Of a DNA stretch of 64,000 bases, positions 52,402-61,981 are shown piece after piece. This DNA comes from Sphaerothrix epifaneia (GTDB lineage Bacteria; Cyanobacteriota; Cyanobacteriia; Phormidesmidales; Phormidesmidaceae): positions 1 to 64,000 of the forward strand of contig NZ_JBHZOL010000021.1 of assembly GCF_042788235.1 (NCBI RefSeq), written 5' to 3'. Position 1 is the first letter of the stretch. The number at the start of each line of letters is the position of its first letter. Below the pieces are notes generated by a model that was not told where the DNA came from, ran no database searches, and saw nothing but the letters and a program-made list of their open reading frames with translations. A program made the position numbers and the translations under genes.

Positions 52402-53304
52402 ATGGCTACCTTCTATTTTTTGGTAGTTAATTATTATTCCACTAGCTTTATCCATAAGCTGTTGAATTCAGGGAACTTAAATCATCACAATTGCGAAATT
52501 ATTGTGGTAAATAACGCCGCTGATGATCTAGAAATTAAAACTCTATCAAAGGTTTATAAATCACTAACCGTTATCGAAACAGGCGAAAACTTGGGCTTCG
52601 GTGGTGGTTGTAATAGGGGGCTCAGTTGGATATATCAGCAAAATCCTCATGCTTATGTATGGCTGATTAATCCAGATACGACTTTGGATGCAAATGCTAT
52701 TTCATACGTCAAGCGTTGTCTCAAAAAGTATCCCAAGCTAGCCATTTTGGGTACTCGTATTCGCGATAGTGGGGGAAATGCCTGGTTTGAAATTGGGCGT
52801 TTTAACCCTTGGAGTGGAGCGGTAACTCATTTGCAGCCTCGTTTTCAGTTGGCTGGGCAGCAGCATTTAGATTCGGCGTCTTCTCTTATTGTTCAAAGTC
52901 GCTGGGTTTCCGGTTGTAGCCTGGTCGTGAACCTGTCTCAGTTTCAGATCTGTCCAGCTTTTGATGAAAATATGTTTTTGTACTATGAAGATAGTGAATT
53001 TTGTGAACGCTATCGACGTCAAGGGAAATTGGTCGCGGTTACGCAAGCAGCCCTGGTCACTCATGCCGTTTCTGCCACAACTGGACAATATCCACGCCTA
53101 AAGCTGGCCCATGCCACTTTTAGCAAACTTTACTTTTTAAAGAAATATGGTCTGCCAAGTGCTTTATTTCTTAATTTAGCTTATTTACTAACACGCAGCT
53201 TTTGGGAAAGAATAACTGGTAAAACTGAGATGGCCGTTGGGCGCTGGCAGGGTATCAGGCAGTTTTTAAAGTTTAATTTAACAGGGCGCAAAGGATCGCT
53301 TTAA
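52402..53304 (+). CDS. GT2 glycosyltransferase, rhamnosyltransferase-like
   Basis: 300 residues. VVNYYSTSFIHKLLNSG and IIVVNNAADD at the start, ETGENLGFGGGCNRGL, then VWLINPDTTLD (metal-site region) and FDENMFLYYEDSEFCERYRR with the ED motif. This ordering is typical of GT2 rhamnosyl transferases. ATG 52402 has TTGAAAAGCG before it. It lies 10 bases before the next gene. Composition is intermediate, and HIP1 sites reappear just downstream. Confidence 0.85.
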   Translation: MATFYFLVVNYYSTSFIHKLLNSGNLNHHNCEIIVVNNAADDLEIKTLSKVYKSLTVIETGENLGFGGGCNRGLSWIYQQNPHAYVWLINPDTTLDANAISYVKRCLKKYPKLAILGTRIRDSGGNAWFEIGRFNPWSGAVTHLQPRFQLAGQQHLDSASSLIVQSRWVSGCSLVVNLSQFQICPAFDENMFLYYEDSEFCERYRRQGKLVAVTQAALVTHAVSATTGQYPRLKLAHATFSKLYFLKKYGLPSALFLNLAYLLTRSFWERITGKTEMAVGRWQGIRQFLKFNLTGRKGSL

Positions 53305-53314
53305 GGATGTTCTT

Positions 53315-54379
53315 ATGATCTTAGTTAACCTTGCTTATTTACTCAGTAAACCGACAGGCACGACTACATACGCCCTCAACTTACTGCCCCACTTAGAACC
53401 TCTCCATCCTTGCTGTTTGGCGACGCCTAGCAGTCAGCTAATGCAGTATCATTCTGTGCCTAGTAATATGACTGCTGAGTTTGGTATGGCAGGGCATTTA
53501 CGGCGATTACTGTGGACACAATTTCGCTTACCTCAGATTTATCAGCAACAAGCGGCTCAACTCCTCTTTTCACCTATTACTGAAGCACCCCTGAGAAGCC
53601 GCTGTCGATTTGTAGTTACGGTTCATGATCTGACGCCGCTCAGATTTCCAGCGCTTTTTTCATCTTTGAAGTGGTTATATCGCTACTATGTGCCTCAAGT
53701 GTTACAAGCAGCGGAGCATATTATTTGCGATTCTGAGGCGACTGCGAGTGATATTGTTACGTTTTACGGCATCAAAGCTAACAAAATTACACCCATTTTG
53801 CTGGCTCATGATGCTAATCAGTTTCGGCCACTAGAACTAGCGACTAAAAATTATTTTTTAATATTGGGCAGACATGCGCCCTACAAAAACATATCAGGCG
53901 CGATCGCGGCATTTGCCCAACTACCTGAGCGCGATCGCTATGAATTATGGATAGCTGGGCCTTACGATTCCCGTTACACCCCTGTACTCGAATCACAAGC
54001 CGCAACGCTAGGATTAGCTAGCCACATTAAGTTTCTTCAGTACGTTCCTTACGCTCAGCTCCCTCAGCTCTTGAGTCAGGCGATCGCCCTCGTCTTTCCC
54101 AGTTTTTGGGAAGGATTTGGGCTACCTGCGCTAGAAGCTATGGCTTGCGGTACCCCTGTTATTGCCTCAAATTTATCTTCTTTGCCAGAAGTGACCGGAT
54201 CCGCTGCTTGGCTGATCGATCCCCATAACACTGATGAAATGGCAACAGCGATGCACGCGATCGCCACTTGCCCCCCACTCCGGCAGCAGCTAAGCGAAGC
54301 AGGCTTGAAAAGAGCCAGCCAGTTTAGCTGGGAAAAAACAGGAAAAGCGACTGTAGCCGTTTTGCAATCTTGTCTTTAA
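53315..54379 (+). CDS. GT4 glycosyltransferase
   Basis: 354 residues. GT-B fold; the second domain has ILGRHAPYKNISGAIAAF, LWIAGPYDSRY and the donor-site motif WEGFGLPALEAMACGTPV followed by SLPEVTGSAAW. Mannosyl or rhamnosyl transferase type; substrate unknown. It starts 10 bases after the previous gene and probably shares its transcript. HIP1 sites are frequent from here on. Confidence 0.9.
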   Translation: MILVNLAYLLSKPTGTTTYALNLLPHLEPLHPCCLATPSSQLMQYHSVPSNMTAEFGMAGHLRRLLWTQFRLPQIYQQQAAQLLFSPITEAPLRSRCRFVVTVHDLTPLRFPALFSSLKWLYRYYVPQVLQAAEHIICDSEATASDIVTFYGIKANKITPILLAHDANQFRPLELATKNYFLILGRHAPYKNISGAIAAFAQLPERDRYELWIAGPYDSRYTPVLESQAATLGLASHIKFLQYVPYAQLPQLLSQAIALVFPSFWEGFGLPALEAMACGTPVIASNLSSLPEVTGSAAWLIDPHNTDEMATAMHAIATCPPLRQQLSEAGLKRASQFSWEKTGKATVAVLQSCL

Positions 54380-54446
54380 CTCACACGATTGCCTAACAGC
54401 AACAGATGATACAGTCTTCAGGAGATAAAAATAGGTCGGGTCTGCT

Positions 54447-54998
54447 GTGAAAATTACTGAAACCGCTATTTCTGACGTTCTGATTCTTGAACCTCAAGTC
54501 TTTGGTGATGAACGCGGTTTTTTCTTCGAGAGCTTTAACCAAAGAGTGTTTGTCGATAAAACGGGGCTAAATCATACCTTTGTTCAAGACAATCATTCTC
54601 GCTCCAGGCAAAATATCTTGCGGGGATTGCACTATCAAATTCAACAGCCTCAGGGCAAGTTAGTCCGCGTTATTAGCGGCGAAGTGTATGATGTCGCTGT
54701 CGATATTCGCCGTCACTCCCCTAGCTTCGGGCAGTGGGTAGCGGCTGTACTCACTGCTGAGAACAAACAGCAAATTTGGGTGCCACCTGGATTTGCTCAT
54801 GGCTTTTACGTTCTCTCAGAAACAGCCGATGTCCTTTACAAAACCACCGAATATTATGCACCAGAGCATGAACGCAGCATTATGTGGAACGATGCGGATC
54901 TAGCGATCGCTTGGCCTCTAGTCGCCGCCACCCCCATCCTATCGACCAAAGACCGAAATGCTGTTCCTTTCAAAATGGCTGAGGTGTTTGAATCATGA
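54447..54998 (+). CDS. rfbC: dTDP-4-dehydrorhamnose 3,5-epimerase
   Basis: 183 residues from GTG 54447. Third step to dTDP-L-rhamnose. Cupin fold with the catalytic His region LRGLHYQIQQPQGKLVRVI and the Tyr/Asp region YDVAVDIRRHSPSFGQW, and PPGFAHGFYVLSE. It overlaps rfbD by four bases (ATGA), so the two are translationally coupled. Confidence 0.95.
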   Translation: MKITETAISDVLILEPQVFGDERGFFFESFNQRVFVDKTGLNHTFVQDNHSRSRQNILRGLHYQIQQPQGKLVRVISGEVYDVAVDIRRHSPSFGQWVAAVLTAENKQQIWVPPGFAHGFYVLSETADVLYKTTEYYAPEHERSIMWNDADLAIAWPLVAATPILSTKDRNAVPFKMAEVFES

Positions 54999-55918
54999 AA
55001 ATTTTATTGCTAGGCAGTCAAGGTCAACTGGGCCAAGAATTGCAGTTAACGTTACCTAGCATTGGGGAGGTGACCGCTTGGAACCGAGCCGACATTGATT
55101 TGACCGATCTAGACAAAATTGTCCCGGCTGTTGTGGCTCAACAGCCTGATGTCATTATCAATGCGGCTGCCTACACCGCCGTCGATGCCGCCGAAAGCGA
55201 ACCAGCCCTAGCCCATCAAATCAACGCTGCCGCCCCAGAGTGTTTAGCCCAAGCAGCCGCAACCTGCAAAGCTACGCTTGTGCATATTTCAACTGACTAT
55301 GTTTTTGACGGTCAGCAAAACCAGCCCTATCAAACGGATGCGGCTACCAACCCCTTAGGGGTGTATGGCCAGTCTAAGCGCACTGGCGAATTGGCCATAC
55401 AAGCGGCCACCCCTCGCCATGCGATTTTGCGCACGGCCTGGGTTTATGGAGCCAAAGGCAAAAACAACTTTGTCAAAACCATGTTGCGTTTAGGGGCTGA
55501 GCGGCGCGAACTCCGCGTCGTCTATGACCAAATAGGCAGCCCTACCTGGGCTTATGACCTTGCTCAAGCGATTACCCAGCTAACACCTCAGCTCAACGAG
55601 CAAACTTTTGGCACTTATCACTACACCAATAGTGGTGCCATTAGCTGGTATGATTTCGCCGTTGCCATTTTTGAAGAAGCCAGCGTTCTTGGCTATCGAT
55701 TGCAGATCGACCATGTTCAGCCCATCACCAGTGACCAGTATCCAACGCCAGCAAAACGGCCCGCCTACTCAGTCTTGGCCAACGAGAAGCTAGCGCGGTT
55801 AATCGGTCAAACCGCTCCTCACTGGCGGGTCAGTTTACGCAAAATGCTCCAGGAAAACCTGCAACCAAACACCGCAATCCAGCATGACCATGAAGGCGCT
55901 AATTTTATCAGGCGGTAA
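54995..55918 (+). CDS. rfbD: dTDP-4-dehydrorhamnose reductase
   Basis: 307 residues. Last step to dTDP-L-rhamnose. The NAD(P) motif GSQGQLGQE, NAAAYTAVDAAESE, STDYVFDGQQNQPY and the catalytic YGQSKRTGE (Tyr-x3-Lys) are present. It overlaps rfbC at its start and the next gene by about 30 bases at its end. Complete. Confidence 0.96.
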   Translation: MKILLLGSQGQLGQELQLTLPSIGEVTAWNRADIDLTDLDKIVPAVVAQQPDVIINAAAYTAVDAAESEPALAHQINAAAPECLAQAAATCKATLVHISTDYVFDGQQNQPYQTDAATNPLGVYGQSKRTGELAIQAATPRHAILRTAWVYGAKGKNNFVKTMLRLGAERRELRVVYDQIGSPTWAYDLAQAITQLTPQLNEQTFGTYHYTNSGAISWYDFAVAIFEEASVLGYRLQIDHVQPITSDQYPTPAKRPAYSVLANEKLARLIGQTAPHWRVSLRKMLQENLQPNTAIQHDHEGANFIRR

Positions 55919-56963
55919 GGGTACCCGGCTACGTCCCCTCACTCATACGGGCGCAAAGCAACTGGTTCCCGTTGTTAACAAACCTATTCTCTGGTACGGC
56001 ATTGAACAAATTGTTGCAGCCGGGATTACAGACATTGGGATTATTATCAGCCCTGAAACTGGCACCGAGATTCAACAGATAACAGGAAATGGTGATAGAT
56101 TTGGTGCCAAAATCACCTATATTCTACAAGCCAATCCTGATGGACTAGCCCATGCGGTTAAAGTTGCCCAGCCCTTTCTGGGCGAGGCCGCTTTTTTGAT
56201 GTATCTAGGCGACAACCTGATTCAAGATAGCCTGAGCGATTTTGTCGAAAAGTTTGTGCAGCAGTCACTAGATGCCCTGATCTTGCTGAAGCAGGTCGCT
56301 AATCCAAACGCTTTTGGCGTAGCTCAGTTGAACGAGCAAGGGCAGGTCGTCAAACTAATCGAGAAACCAAAGCACCCCCCCTCTAACTTGGCGCTGGTTG
56401 GCGTCTATTTGTTTGCCCCGACGATTCATGAAGTCATTTCGACGCTGAAACCTTCTGCTAGGGGCGAGCTAGAAATCACAGATGCAATTCAAATGCTGGT
56501 AGATGCGGGTCAAACGGTGGCCTCGCAGCAGCTACAGGGATGGTGGCTAGATACCGGAAAAAAGGATGATTTGCTGGCTGCCAACCAAATTATTTTAGAC
56601 GACACGTTATTTAGCTCGATCGCAGGTCAGGTTGATGCAGCCACGAAAATTAGCGGGCGAGTGCAGATTGGCGATGGATCTCAAGTTATTAACTCTACGA
56701 TTCGTGGGCCAGTCGTTATTGGTCAAAACTGTCATATTGAAAATTGCTTTATTGGATCCTATAGCAGCATTGCAGATGGCGTCAGGCTAATTGACGTTGA
56801 GATGGATCACAGTGTTGTCCTAGAAGGGGCGGTTATTGAAGCCTTACAGCAGCGGATTGTTGATAGCTTGATTGGCAGACGGGCAAAGTTGGTTTACAGT
56901 CCCAAACGACCTAAGGCATCGCGATTTATGATTGGCGACGATTGCCAAATTGAACTGACTTAA
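55890..56963 (+). CDS. rfbA: glucose-1-phosphate thymidylyltransferase, long form
   Basis: 357 residues from ATG 55890 (an ATG two codons earlier is equally possible). The N-terminal nucleotidyltransferase has SGGKGTRLRPLTHTGAKQLV and VNKPILWYGIEQIV; KPSARGELEITDAIQM and WLDTGKKDDL follow. From about 245 a left-handed beta-helix of hexapeptide repeats extends the protein beyond the usual 290 residues, as in StrD/RmlA-long types. It makes dTDP-glucose. It overlaps rfbD. Confidence 0.93.
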   Translation: MKALILSGGKGTRLRPLTHTGAKQLVPVVNKPILWYGIEQIVAAGITDIGIIISPETGTEIQQITGNGDRFGAKITYILQANPDGLAHAVKVAQPFLGEAAFLMYLGDNLIQDSLSDFVEKFVQQSLDALILLKQVANPNAFGVAQLNEQGQVVKLIEKPKHPPSNLALVGVYLFAPTIHEVISTLKPSARGELEITDAIQMLVDAGQTVASQQLQGWWLDTGKKDDLLAANQIILDDTLFSSIAGQVDAATKISGRVQIGDGSQVINSTIRGPVVIGQNCHIENCFIGSYSSIADGVRLIDVEMDHSVVLEGAVIEALQQRIVDSLIGRRAKLVYSPKRPKASRFMIGDDCQIELT

Positions 56964-56988
56964 TTGAATAGGATTAAAGGAAAAAGCA

Positions 56989-58056
56989 TTGCAGTCTCAA
57001 AACACCCTAATTACTGGTGGAGCCGGGTTTATTGGCTCTAATTTTGTTCGTCATTGGCAACAGAAGTCGGCGACGCTGATTGTCTTAGATGCGCTGACCT
57101 ATGCCGGAAATCGGGCGACGTTGAGCGACTTAGAAGGGCAAAAGGGGTTTCATTTTGTCGAGGGCGATATCTGTGAGGCGCAGTTGGTTGCTCACCTGCT
57201 AGCTACTCACGCTATCGACACCATCGTTCACTTTGCGGCTGAATCTCATGTCGATCGCTCTATTTCTGGGCCGGCTGCTTTCATTCAAACTAACGTGGTG
57301 GGTACGTTCACGCTGCTAGAAGCCTTTCGTCACCATTGGGAGGCGCAGGGCAAGCCGGAGCATTTTCGCTTTCTGCATGTCTCTACTGATGAAGTTTTTG
57401 GCAGTCTTGGCTCTGAGGATCCAGCTTTTAGTGAAACCACACCCTATGCACCCAATAGTCCTTATTCGGCTTCTAAGGCGGGTAGCGATCATCTGGTTCG
57501 AGCCTACTTCCATACCTACGGCTTACCCACGCTGATCACCAACTGCTCTAACAATTACGGGCCGTATCAGTTTCCGGAAAAGCTGATTCCGTTGATGTGT
57601 GTGAATATTTTGCTGGGTAAGCCGCTACCTGTGTATGGCGACGGTCAAAATATTCGTGATTGGCTGCATGTCAAAGATCATTGTCGAGCCATAGAAAGGG
57701 TCTTGCTTCAGGCTCGGCCAGGTGAAACTTACAACATTGGCGGTAACAATCAGGTCAAAAATATTGAAATTGTTGAGCAACTCTGCGACTTGATGGATAG
57801 CGATGCGGCTGAGTTGCCGGTTACGCCAGCGCGCCAACTGATTACTTTTGTCCGCGATCGCCCAGGGCATGATCGCCGCTATGCCATGGACATTAGCAAA
57901 ATTCAGCAAGATCTAGGCTGGCAACCGCAGTACGATTTTGCGACGGGGTTAAAGCAAACAGTCGCGTGGTATTTGGCTAATCGTCGTTGGTGGCAGCCGC
58001 TGTTGTCGAGTGAATATCAGGGCTATTATGAAGCGCTGTATGGCGATAGGGGCTGA
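56989..58056 (+). CDS. rfbB: dTDP-glucose 4,6-dehydratase
   Basis: 355 residues from TTG 56989, with AAAGGAAAAAGCA just upstream; the family begins exactly there. NAD motif GGAGFIGSNFVRHW, AAESHVDRSI, VSTDEVFGSL and YSASKAGSDH (Tyr-x3-Lys). Converts dTDP-glucose to the 4-keto-6-deoxy sugar, completing the rfbCDAB set. Its end lies 40 bases from the convergent aminotransferase. Confidence 0.96.
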   Translation: MQSQNTLITGGAGFIGSNFVRHWQQKSATLIVLDALTYAGNRATLSDLEGQKGFHFVEGDICEAQLVAHLLATHAIDTIVHFAAESHVDRSISGPAAFIQTNVVGTFTLLEAFRHHWEAQGKPEHFRFLHVSTDEVFGSLGSEDPAFSETTPYAPNSPYSASKAGSDHLVRAYFHTYGLPTLITNCSNNYGPYQFPEKLIPLMCVNILLGKPLPVYGDGQNIRDWLHVKDHCRAIERVLLQARPGETYNIGGNNQVKNIEIVEQLCDLMDSDAAELPVTPARQLITFVRDRPGHDRRYAMDISKIQQDLGWQPQYDFATGLKQTVAWYLANRRWWQPLLSSEYQGYYEALYGDRG

Positions 58057-58095
58057 TGGAACAGAGAAGAGGGGAGATGGGGAGAGAGGAGGGGG

Positions 58096-59265
58096 TTAAT
58101 TGTGGATGCCTAAGTTCTCGACAATCACTTGGGCAATGTTCTCGACCGTCTTGAGTTCTAGCTCTGGCCAAATTGGCAAGCTCAAAACCTGCTCAGCCAG
58201 GGCTTGGCTGTTGGGGTTAATCGGGTACTGATCGCAGTAAATCGGTAGGCGATCTTGCGGCACCGGATAATAAATCATGGTACTAATGCCCTGGTCAGCT
58301 AGGGCTTGCTGAACGCGATCGCGTTGACCGTTCAAAATTCGGATGGTGTACTGATGAAACACATGACCATCAGACATCGTGGGGGGAATTACGCCCGCTA
58401 CGCCCGTCAACAACTGATTGTAGGCTTGGGCGACCTGTCGTCGCTGCTGGTTCCAGGTATCGATATAGCGCAGCTTTACCTGTAAAATCGCCGCTTGCAG
58501 CGCATCTAGACGCGAGTTATAGCCCAACATTTGATTGCGGTAGCGCTCTTTAGCACCGTGAACTCGCAGCATTCGAGCCAGATCTGCGATCGCGTCTTCA
58601 TGGGTGACAATTAAACCACCGTCGCCATAGGCACCCAAATTTTTAGTTGGGAAGAAGGAAAAAGCGCCAATCTGGCCGATGGTGCCGACCCGCTTGCCCA
58701 TTAAGTCTTGGCGCACGGTTTCAGCACAAGCCTGCTGACAGCCTGCGCAGTCTCCCTTATACACCGCACCAAACGCCTGAGCGCAGTCTTCAATCAGCTT
58801 GAGATTGTGTTCAGCCGCAATTTCAACTATCTGAGCCATCGCCGCCGGATTGCCGTAGAGATGCACAGGCATAATCGCTTTGGTTTGCGGCGTCACTTTA
58901 GCCAGAATTTGCTGCGGATCGAGATTAAACGTGTGGGGATCAATATCGACAAAAACAGGCTTAGCCCCAACGCTACTGATCGACTCGGCGGTAGCAAAAA
59001 AGCTAAATGGGGTTGTAATCACTTCATCGCCAGGGCCGATTCCTAGCGCTCTTAGCCCGATGATGAGGGCATCGGTGCCTGAGTTAACGCCAATGGCGTG
59101 TTTGACTCCCAGGTAAGCCGCCGCTGCCGTCTCAAACTGCTGTACGACGCTACCCAAGATAAATTGACCTGATTCTAGTACCTGATTAACTGCCGCTTGA
59201 ATCTCAGCTTTGATTGTTTGATACTGAGGCTTGAGATCGAGAATAGGAATCTTAGTTTGACTCAC
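58096..59265 (-). CDS. DegT/DnrJ/EryC1-family sugar aminotransferase
   Basis: 389 residues from GTG 59265. PLP-dependent: Lys208 in SFFPTKNLGAYGDGG is the Schiff-base residue; GVNSGTDALIIGLRALGI and EVITTPFSFFATAE bind phosphate and cofactor. These enzymes aminate keto sugars such as the 4-keto product of rfbB. An insertion of about 18 residues (171-188) before MGKRVG carries Cys173, Cys176 and Cys180, which is unusual for the family. It is the only minus-strand gene inside the polysaccharide locus. Confidence 0.9.
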   Translation of the reverse strand: MSQTKIPILDLKPQYQTIKAEIQAAVNQVLESGQFILGSVVQQFETAAAAYLGVKHAIGVNSGTDALIIGLRALGIGPGDEVITTPFSFFATAESISSVGAKPVFVDIDPHTFNLDPQQILAKVTPQTKAIMPVHLYGNPAAMAQIVEIAAEHNLKLIEDCAQAFGAVYKGDCAGCQQACAETVRQDLMGKRVGTIGQIGAFSFFPTKNLGAYGDGGLIVTHEDAIADLARMLRVHGAKERYRNQMLGYNSRLDALQAAILQVKLRYIDTWNQQRRQVAQAYNQLLTGVAGVIPPTMSDGHVFHQYTIRILNGQRDRVQQALADQGISTMIYYPVPQDRLPIYCDQYPINPNSQALAEQVLSLPIWPELELKTVENIAQVIVENLGIHN

Positions 59266-59377
59266 GGCAGTGTCTCAGATGCTGAAAAAACGGCTTTAAT
59301 CACTGGTTAGGGCAAGCAACTCGCATGACCATCCGCATCAAACTTTAACATGTCTCTATGTTTACTCAAATAACGCG

Positions 59378-60502
59378 ATGAAAGTGGCGATCGCCCACGA
59401 ATGGTTTGTCAGCCATGCCGGATCAGAAAAGGTTGTCGAGCAGATTCTACAGATCTATCCCCAAGCCGAGCTATATAGCCTAGTCGATTTTTTGCCAGCC
59501 GAGCTGCGCTATTTTATCCAGCACAAACCCGTCAACACGTCTTTTATTCAAAAATTACCGCTAGCAGCCAAAAAGTTTCGCCAGTACCTGCCGCTGATGC
59601 CACTGGCCATCGAACAGTTTGACCTATCAGCCTATGACCTGGTCATTTCTAGCAATCACGCCGTTGCTAAAGGCGTCCTCACGCGCCCTGATCAGCTTCA
59701 CATTAGCTATGTGCATACGCCTATTCGCTATGCCTGGGATCTACAGCACCAGTATTTGCAGCAGGCTGGCTTAAACAAAGGCTTAAAAAGTCCCCTAACC
59801 CGGCTGATTTTGCACTACTTACGGCTGTGGGATGTGGCTAGCGCCAATCGGGTAGATTGTTTTGTGGCTAACTCGCGCTATATTGCTCGCCGCATCTGGC
59901 GCACTTACCGCCGTCCGGCCAAAGTCATTTATCCCCCCGTCAATGTCCATCGTTTTCGCCCCGACTTGCCGAGAGAAGATTTTTACCTGAGCGTCTCTCG
60001 CTTTGTGCCTTATAAGCGAGTTGATCTAACGGTGCAGACCTTTGCCCAGCTAGGGTTGCCGCTGGTGGTAATTGGCGATGGCCCACAGCGGCAACAAGTA
60101 GAGGCGATCGCCCGTCCGCCTATTCAGCTACTCGGTGCCCAACCCGATAGCGTTGTCACAGACTATATGCAACGTTGCCGCGCCTTTATCTTTCCCGCAG
60201 AAGAAGATTTTGGCATTACCCCTGTTGAGGCTCAAGCCGCAGGTGCCCCCGTGATTGCCTACGGACGCGGCGGTGCGACAGAGACGGTCATTCCCGATAA
60301 AACCGGACTTTTATTCGCCCAACAAACAACGGCAAGTCTGGCTGAGGCGGTTAAAACGTTTGAGCAAATGCGATCGCGCTTTAGCCCCCCACAAATTCGC
60401 CAGAATGCCGAACGCTTTAGCATCGAACGCTTTCAGCAAGATTTTCAAGCTTTTGTCGCCGCAACTTACCTGAAATTTCAGCAAGGTGATGTCCTAGAGT
60501 AG
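59378..60502 (+). CDS. GT4 glycosyltransferase (mannosyltransferase-like)
   Basis: 374 residues. KVAIAHEWFVSHAGSEKVVE at the start, YVHTPIRYAWDLQHQY, VANSRYIARRIWRTY and the C-terminal PAEEDFGITPVEAQAAGAPV with YGRGGATETV. This matches WbaZ/WcaI-like GT4 enzymes. Its first bases follow the aminotransferase start by about 110 bases in divergent orientation, and it is 36 bases before the sugar transferase. Confidence 0.92.
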   Translation: MKVAIAHEWFVSHAGSEKVVEQILQIYPQAELYSLVDFLPAELRYFIQHKPVNTSFIQKLPLAAKKFRQYLPLMPLAIEQFDLSAYDLVISSNHAVAKGVLTRPDQLHISYVHTPIRYAWDLQHQYLQQAGLNKGLKSPLTRLILHYLRLWDVASANRVDCFVANSRYIARRIWRTYRRPAKVIYPPVNVHRFRPDLPREDFYLSVSRFVPYKRVDLTVQTFAQLGLPLVVIGDGPQRQQVEAIARPPIQLLGAQPDSVVTDYMQRCRAFIFPAEEDFGITPVEAQAAGAPVIAYGRGGATETVIPDKTGLLFAQQTTASLAEAVKTFEQMRSRFSPPQIRQNAERFSIERFQQDFQAFVAATYLKFQQGDVLE

Positions 60503-60538
60503 TTACGGTGATGCGGCGGCACTTCCGGTACACCTGTA

Positions 60539-61981
60539 ATGACTCTCTATCGAACCCTCCAACCTGCGGTAACTCAATTTAAGGTTTTAACCCGTCCCCT
60601 ACCCACCATTGGCCTGCTGCTAGTTTCTGATTTTCTGGCGCTTTTTCTAGCCAGTTGGCTGAGTGTAGAGATACGGCTATTTTTTGATGGCCAATTTACC
60701 CGCGAGTTGTATGGGGCACTTTGGCCAGTGCTGTGCGTGTTTATAGTCGCCTATGGCATTGCGGGTTTATATCCAGGAATTACGGTTAGCCCGGTGGATG
60801 AACTGCGGCGAACCAGTTTGACAACAACGCTAATTTATCTGGCGCTTGGCTCAGCTATTTTCTTATTTCGCGAAGGCGAAGCCTATTCTCGCAGCATTTT
60901 CTTGATGGCCTGGTTGTTGTCTATCGCTTTTGTCTTATTAGGCCGCTTTGGGCTGCGATCGCTGTTTGCCCCTTGCCGCTGGTGGGGCTATCCGGTGGTG
61001 GTGCTAGGTGCAGGCAAAACGGGGGAAATGGTGATTCGGATGCTGCAGCGGCAGCCGCAGATTGGCCTTAAACCCGTGGCAGTGCTTGACGATAACCCTC
61101 AAAAGCACGGCGATTTAGCGGGAGTGCCTGTGATTGGCGGCTTATCCCTGGCTCCCATCCTGGTGCGGGAGCAGCAAATTCCCTATGCGATCGCGGCCAT
61201 GCCAGGGGTGCCCCGTGAGCGGCTGCTCAAACTGCTTAGCCTGCACGGCCAGACCTTTCCGCACATGCTGGTGATTCCTGACTTGTTTGGCATTGCTAGC
61301 CTTTGGGTAGCTGCCCGCGATTTAGGTGGCATTTTAGGCTTAGAAATTCGCCAGCAGCTTTTGCTGCCAGGGCCGCGCTTGCTAAAAGCCCTGCTCGACT
61401 ACAGCCTGACGTTAATCCTGGGCATTTTAGCCTTGCCGCTAATTGGCCTGATTGCGATCGCGGTACAAATCGATTCACCAGGGCCAATTTTTTATGGACA
61501 CACCCGCATCGGCCAAAATGGCAAAATTTTCAAAGCCTGGAAATTTCGCTCAATGGTGAAAAATTCCGCTCAGGTTTTAGAGCAATATCTCTCTAGTCAC
61601 CCTGAGGCTAAAGCGCTCTGGCTGCGCGACCAAAAACTGCAACGCGATCCGCGAATTACCCGCGTTGGCGCTTTTTTGCGGCGTACCAGCTTAGATGAAT
61701 TGCCTCAACTCTGGAATGTGCTGCGTCGCCAGATGAGTCTGGTCGGCCCCCGACCGATTATTACTGAAGAAATCTGGCGCTATGACGACAAGTTTGAGCT
61801 GTATCTGCAAGTCTTACCTGGAATTACAGGGCTTTGGCAAGTCTCCGGGCGCAACCATGTCCCCTATGAAGAACGAGTTAATCTAGATGCTTATTACGTC
61901 CGTAACTGGTCGGTCTGGCTCGATGTTTATATTTTGATTCGCACTTTTTGGGTGGTCATCACTGGCTATGGGGCCTACTAA
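60539..61981 (+). CDS. wbaP: polyprenyl-phosphate sugar-phosphate transferase (WbaP-like)
   Basis: 480 residues. Four N-terminal membrane helices, then a Rossmann-like cytosolic domain (GAGKTGEMVIRML), a fifth hydrophobic segment near 285-305, and the catalytic polyprenyl-phosphate sugar-1-phosphate transferase domain: KAWKFRSMVKN, LRRTSLDELPQLWNVL, VGPRPIITEE and LPGITGLWQVSGRN. It moves hexose-1-phosphate to undecaprenyl phosphate and so starts glycan assembly. It overlaps the ligase gene by 14 bases. Confidence 0.94.
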   Translation: MTLYRTLQPAVTQFKVLTRPLPTIGLLLVSDFLALFLASWLSVEIRLFFDGQFTRELYGALWPVLCVFIVAYGIAGLYPGITVSPVDELRRTSLTTTLIYLALGSAIFLFREGEAYSRSIFLMAWLLSIAFVLLGRFGLRSLFAPCRWWGYPVVVLGAGKTGEMVIRMLQRQPQIGLKPVAVLDDNPQKHGDLAGVPVIGGLSLAPILVREQQIPYAIAAMPGVPRERLLKLLSLHGQTFPHMLVIPDLFGIASLWVAARDLGGILGLEIRQQLLLPGPRLLKALLDYSLTLILGILALPLIGLIAIAVQIDSPGPIFYGHTRIGQNGKIFKAWKFRSMVKNSAQVLEQYLSSHPEAKALWLRDQKLQRDPRITRVGAFLRRTSLDELPQLWNVLRRQMSLVGPRPIITEEIWRYDDKFELYLQVLPGITGLWQVSGRNHVPYEERVNLDAYYVRNWSVWLDVYILIRTFWVVITGYGAY

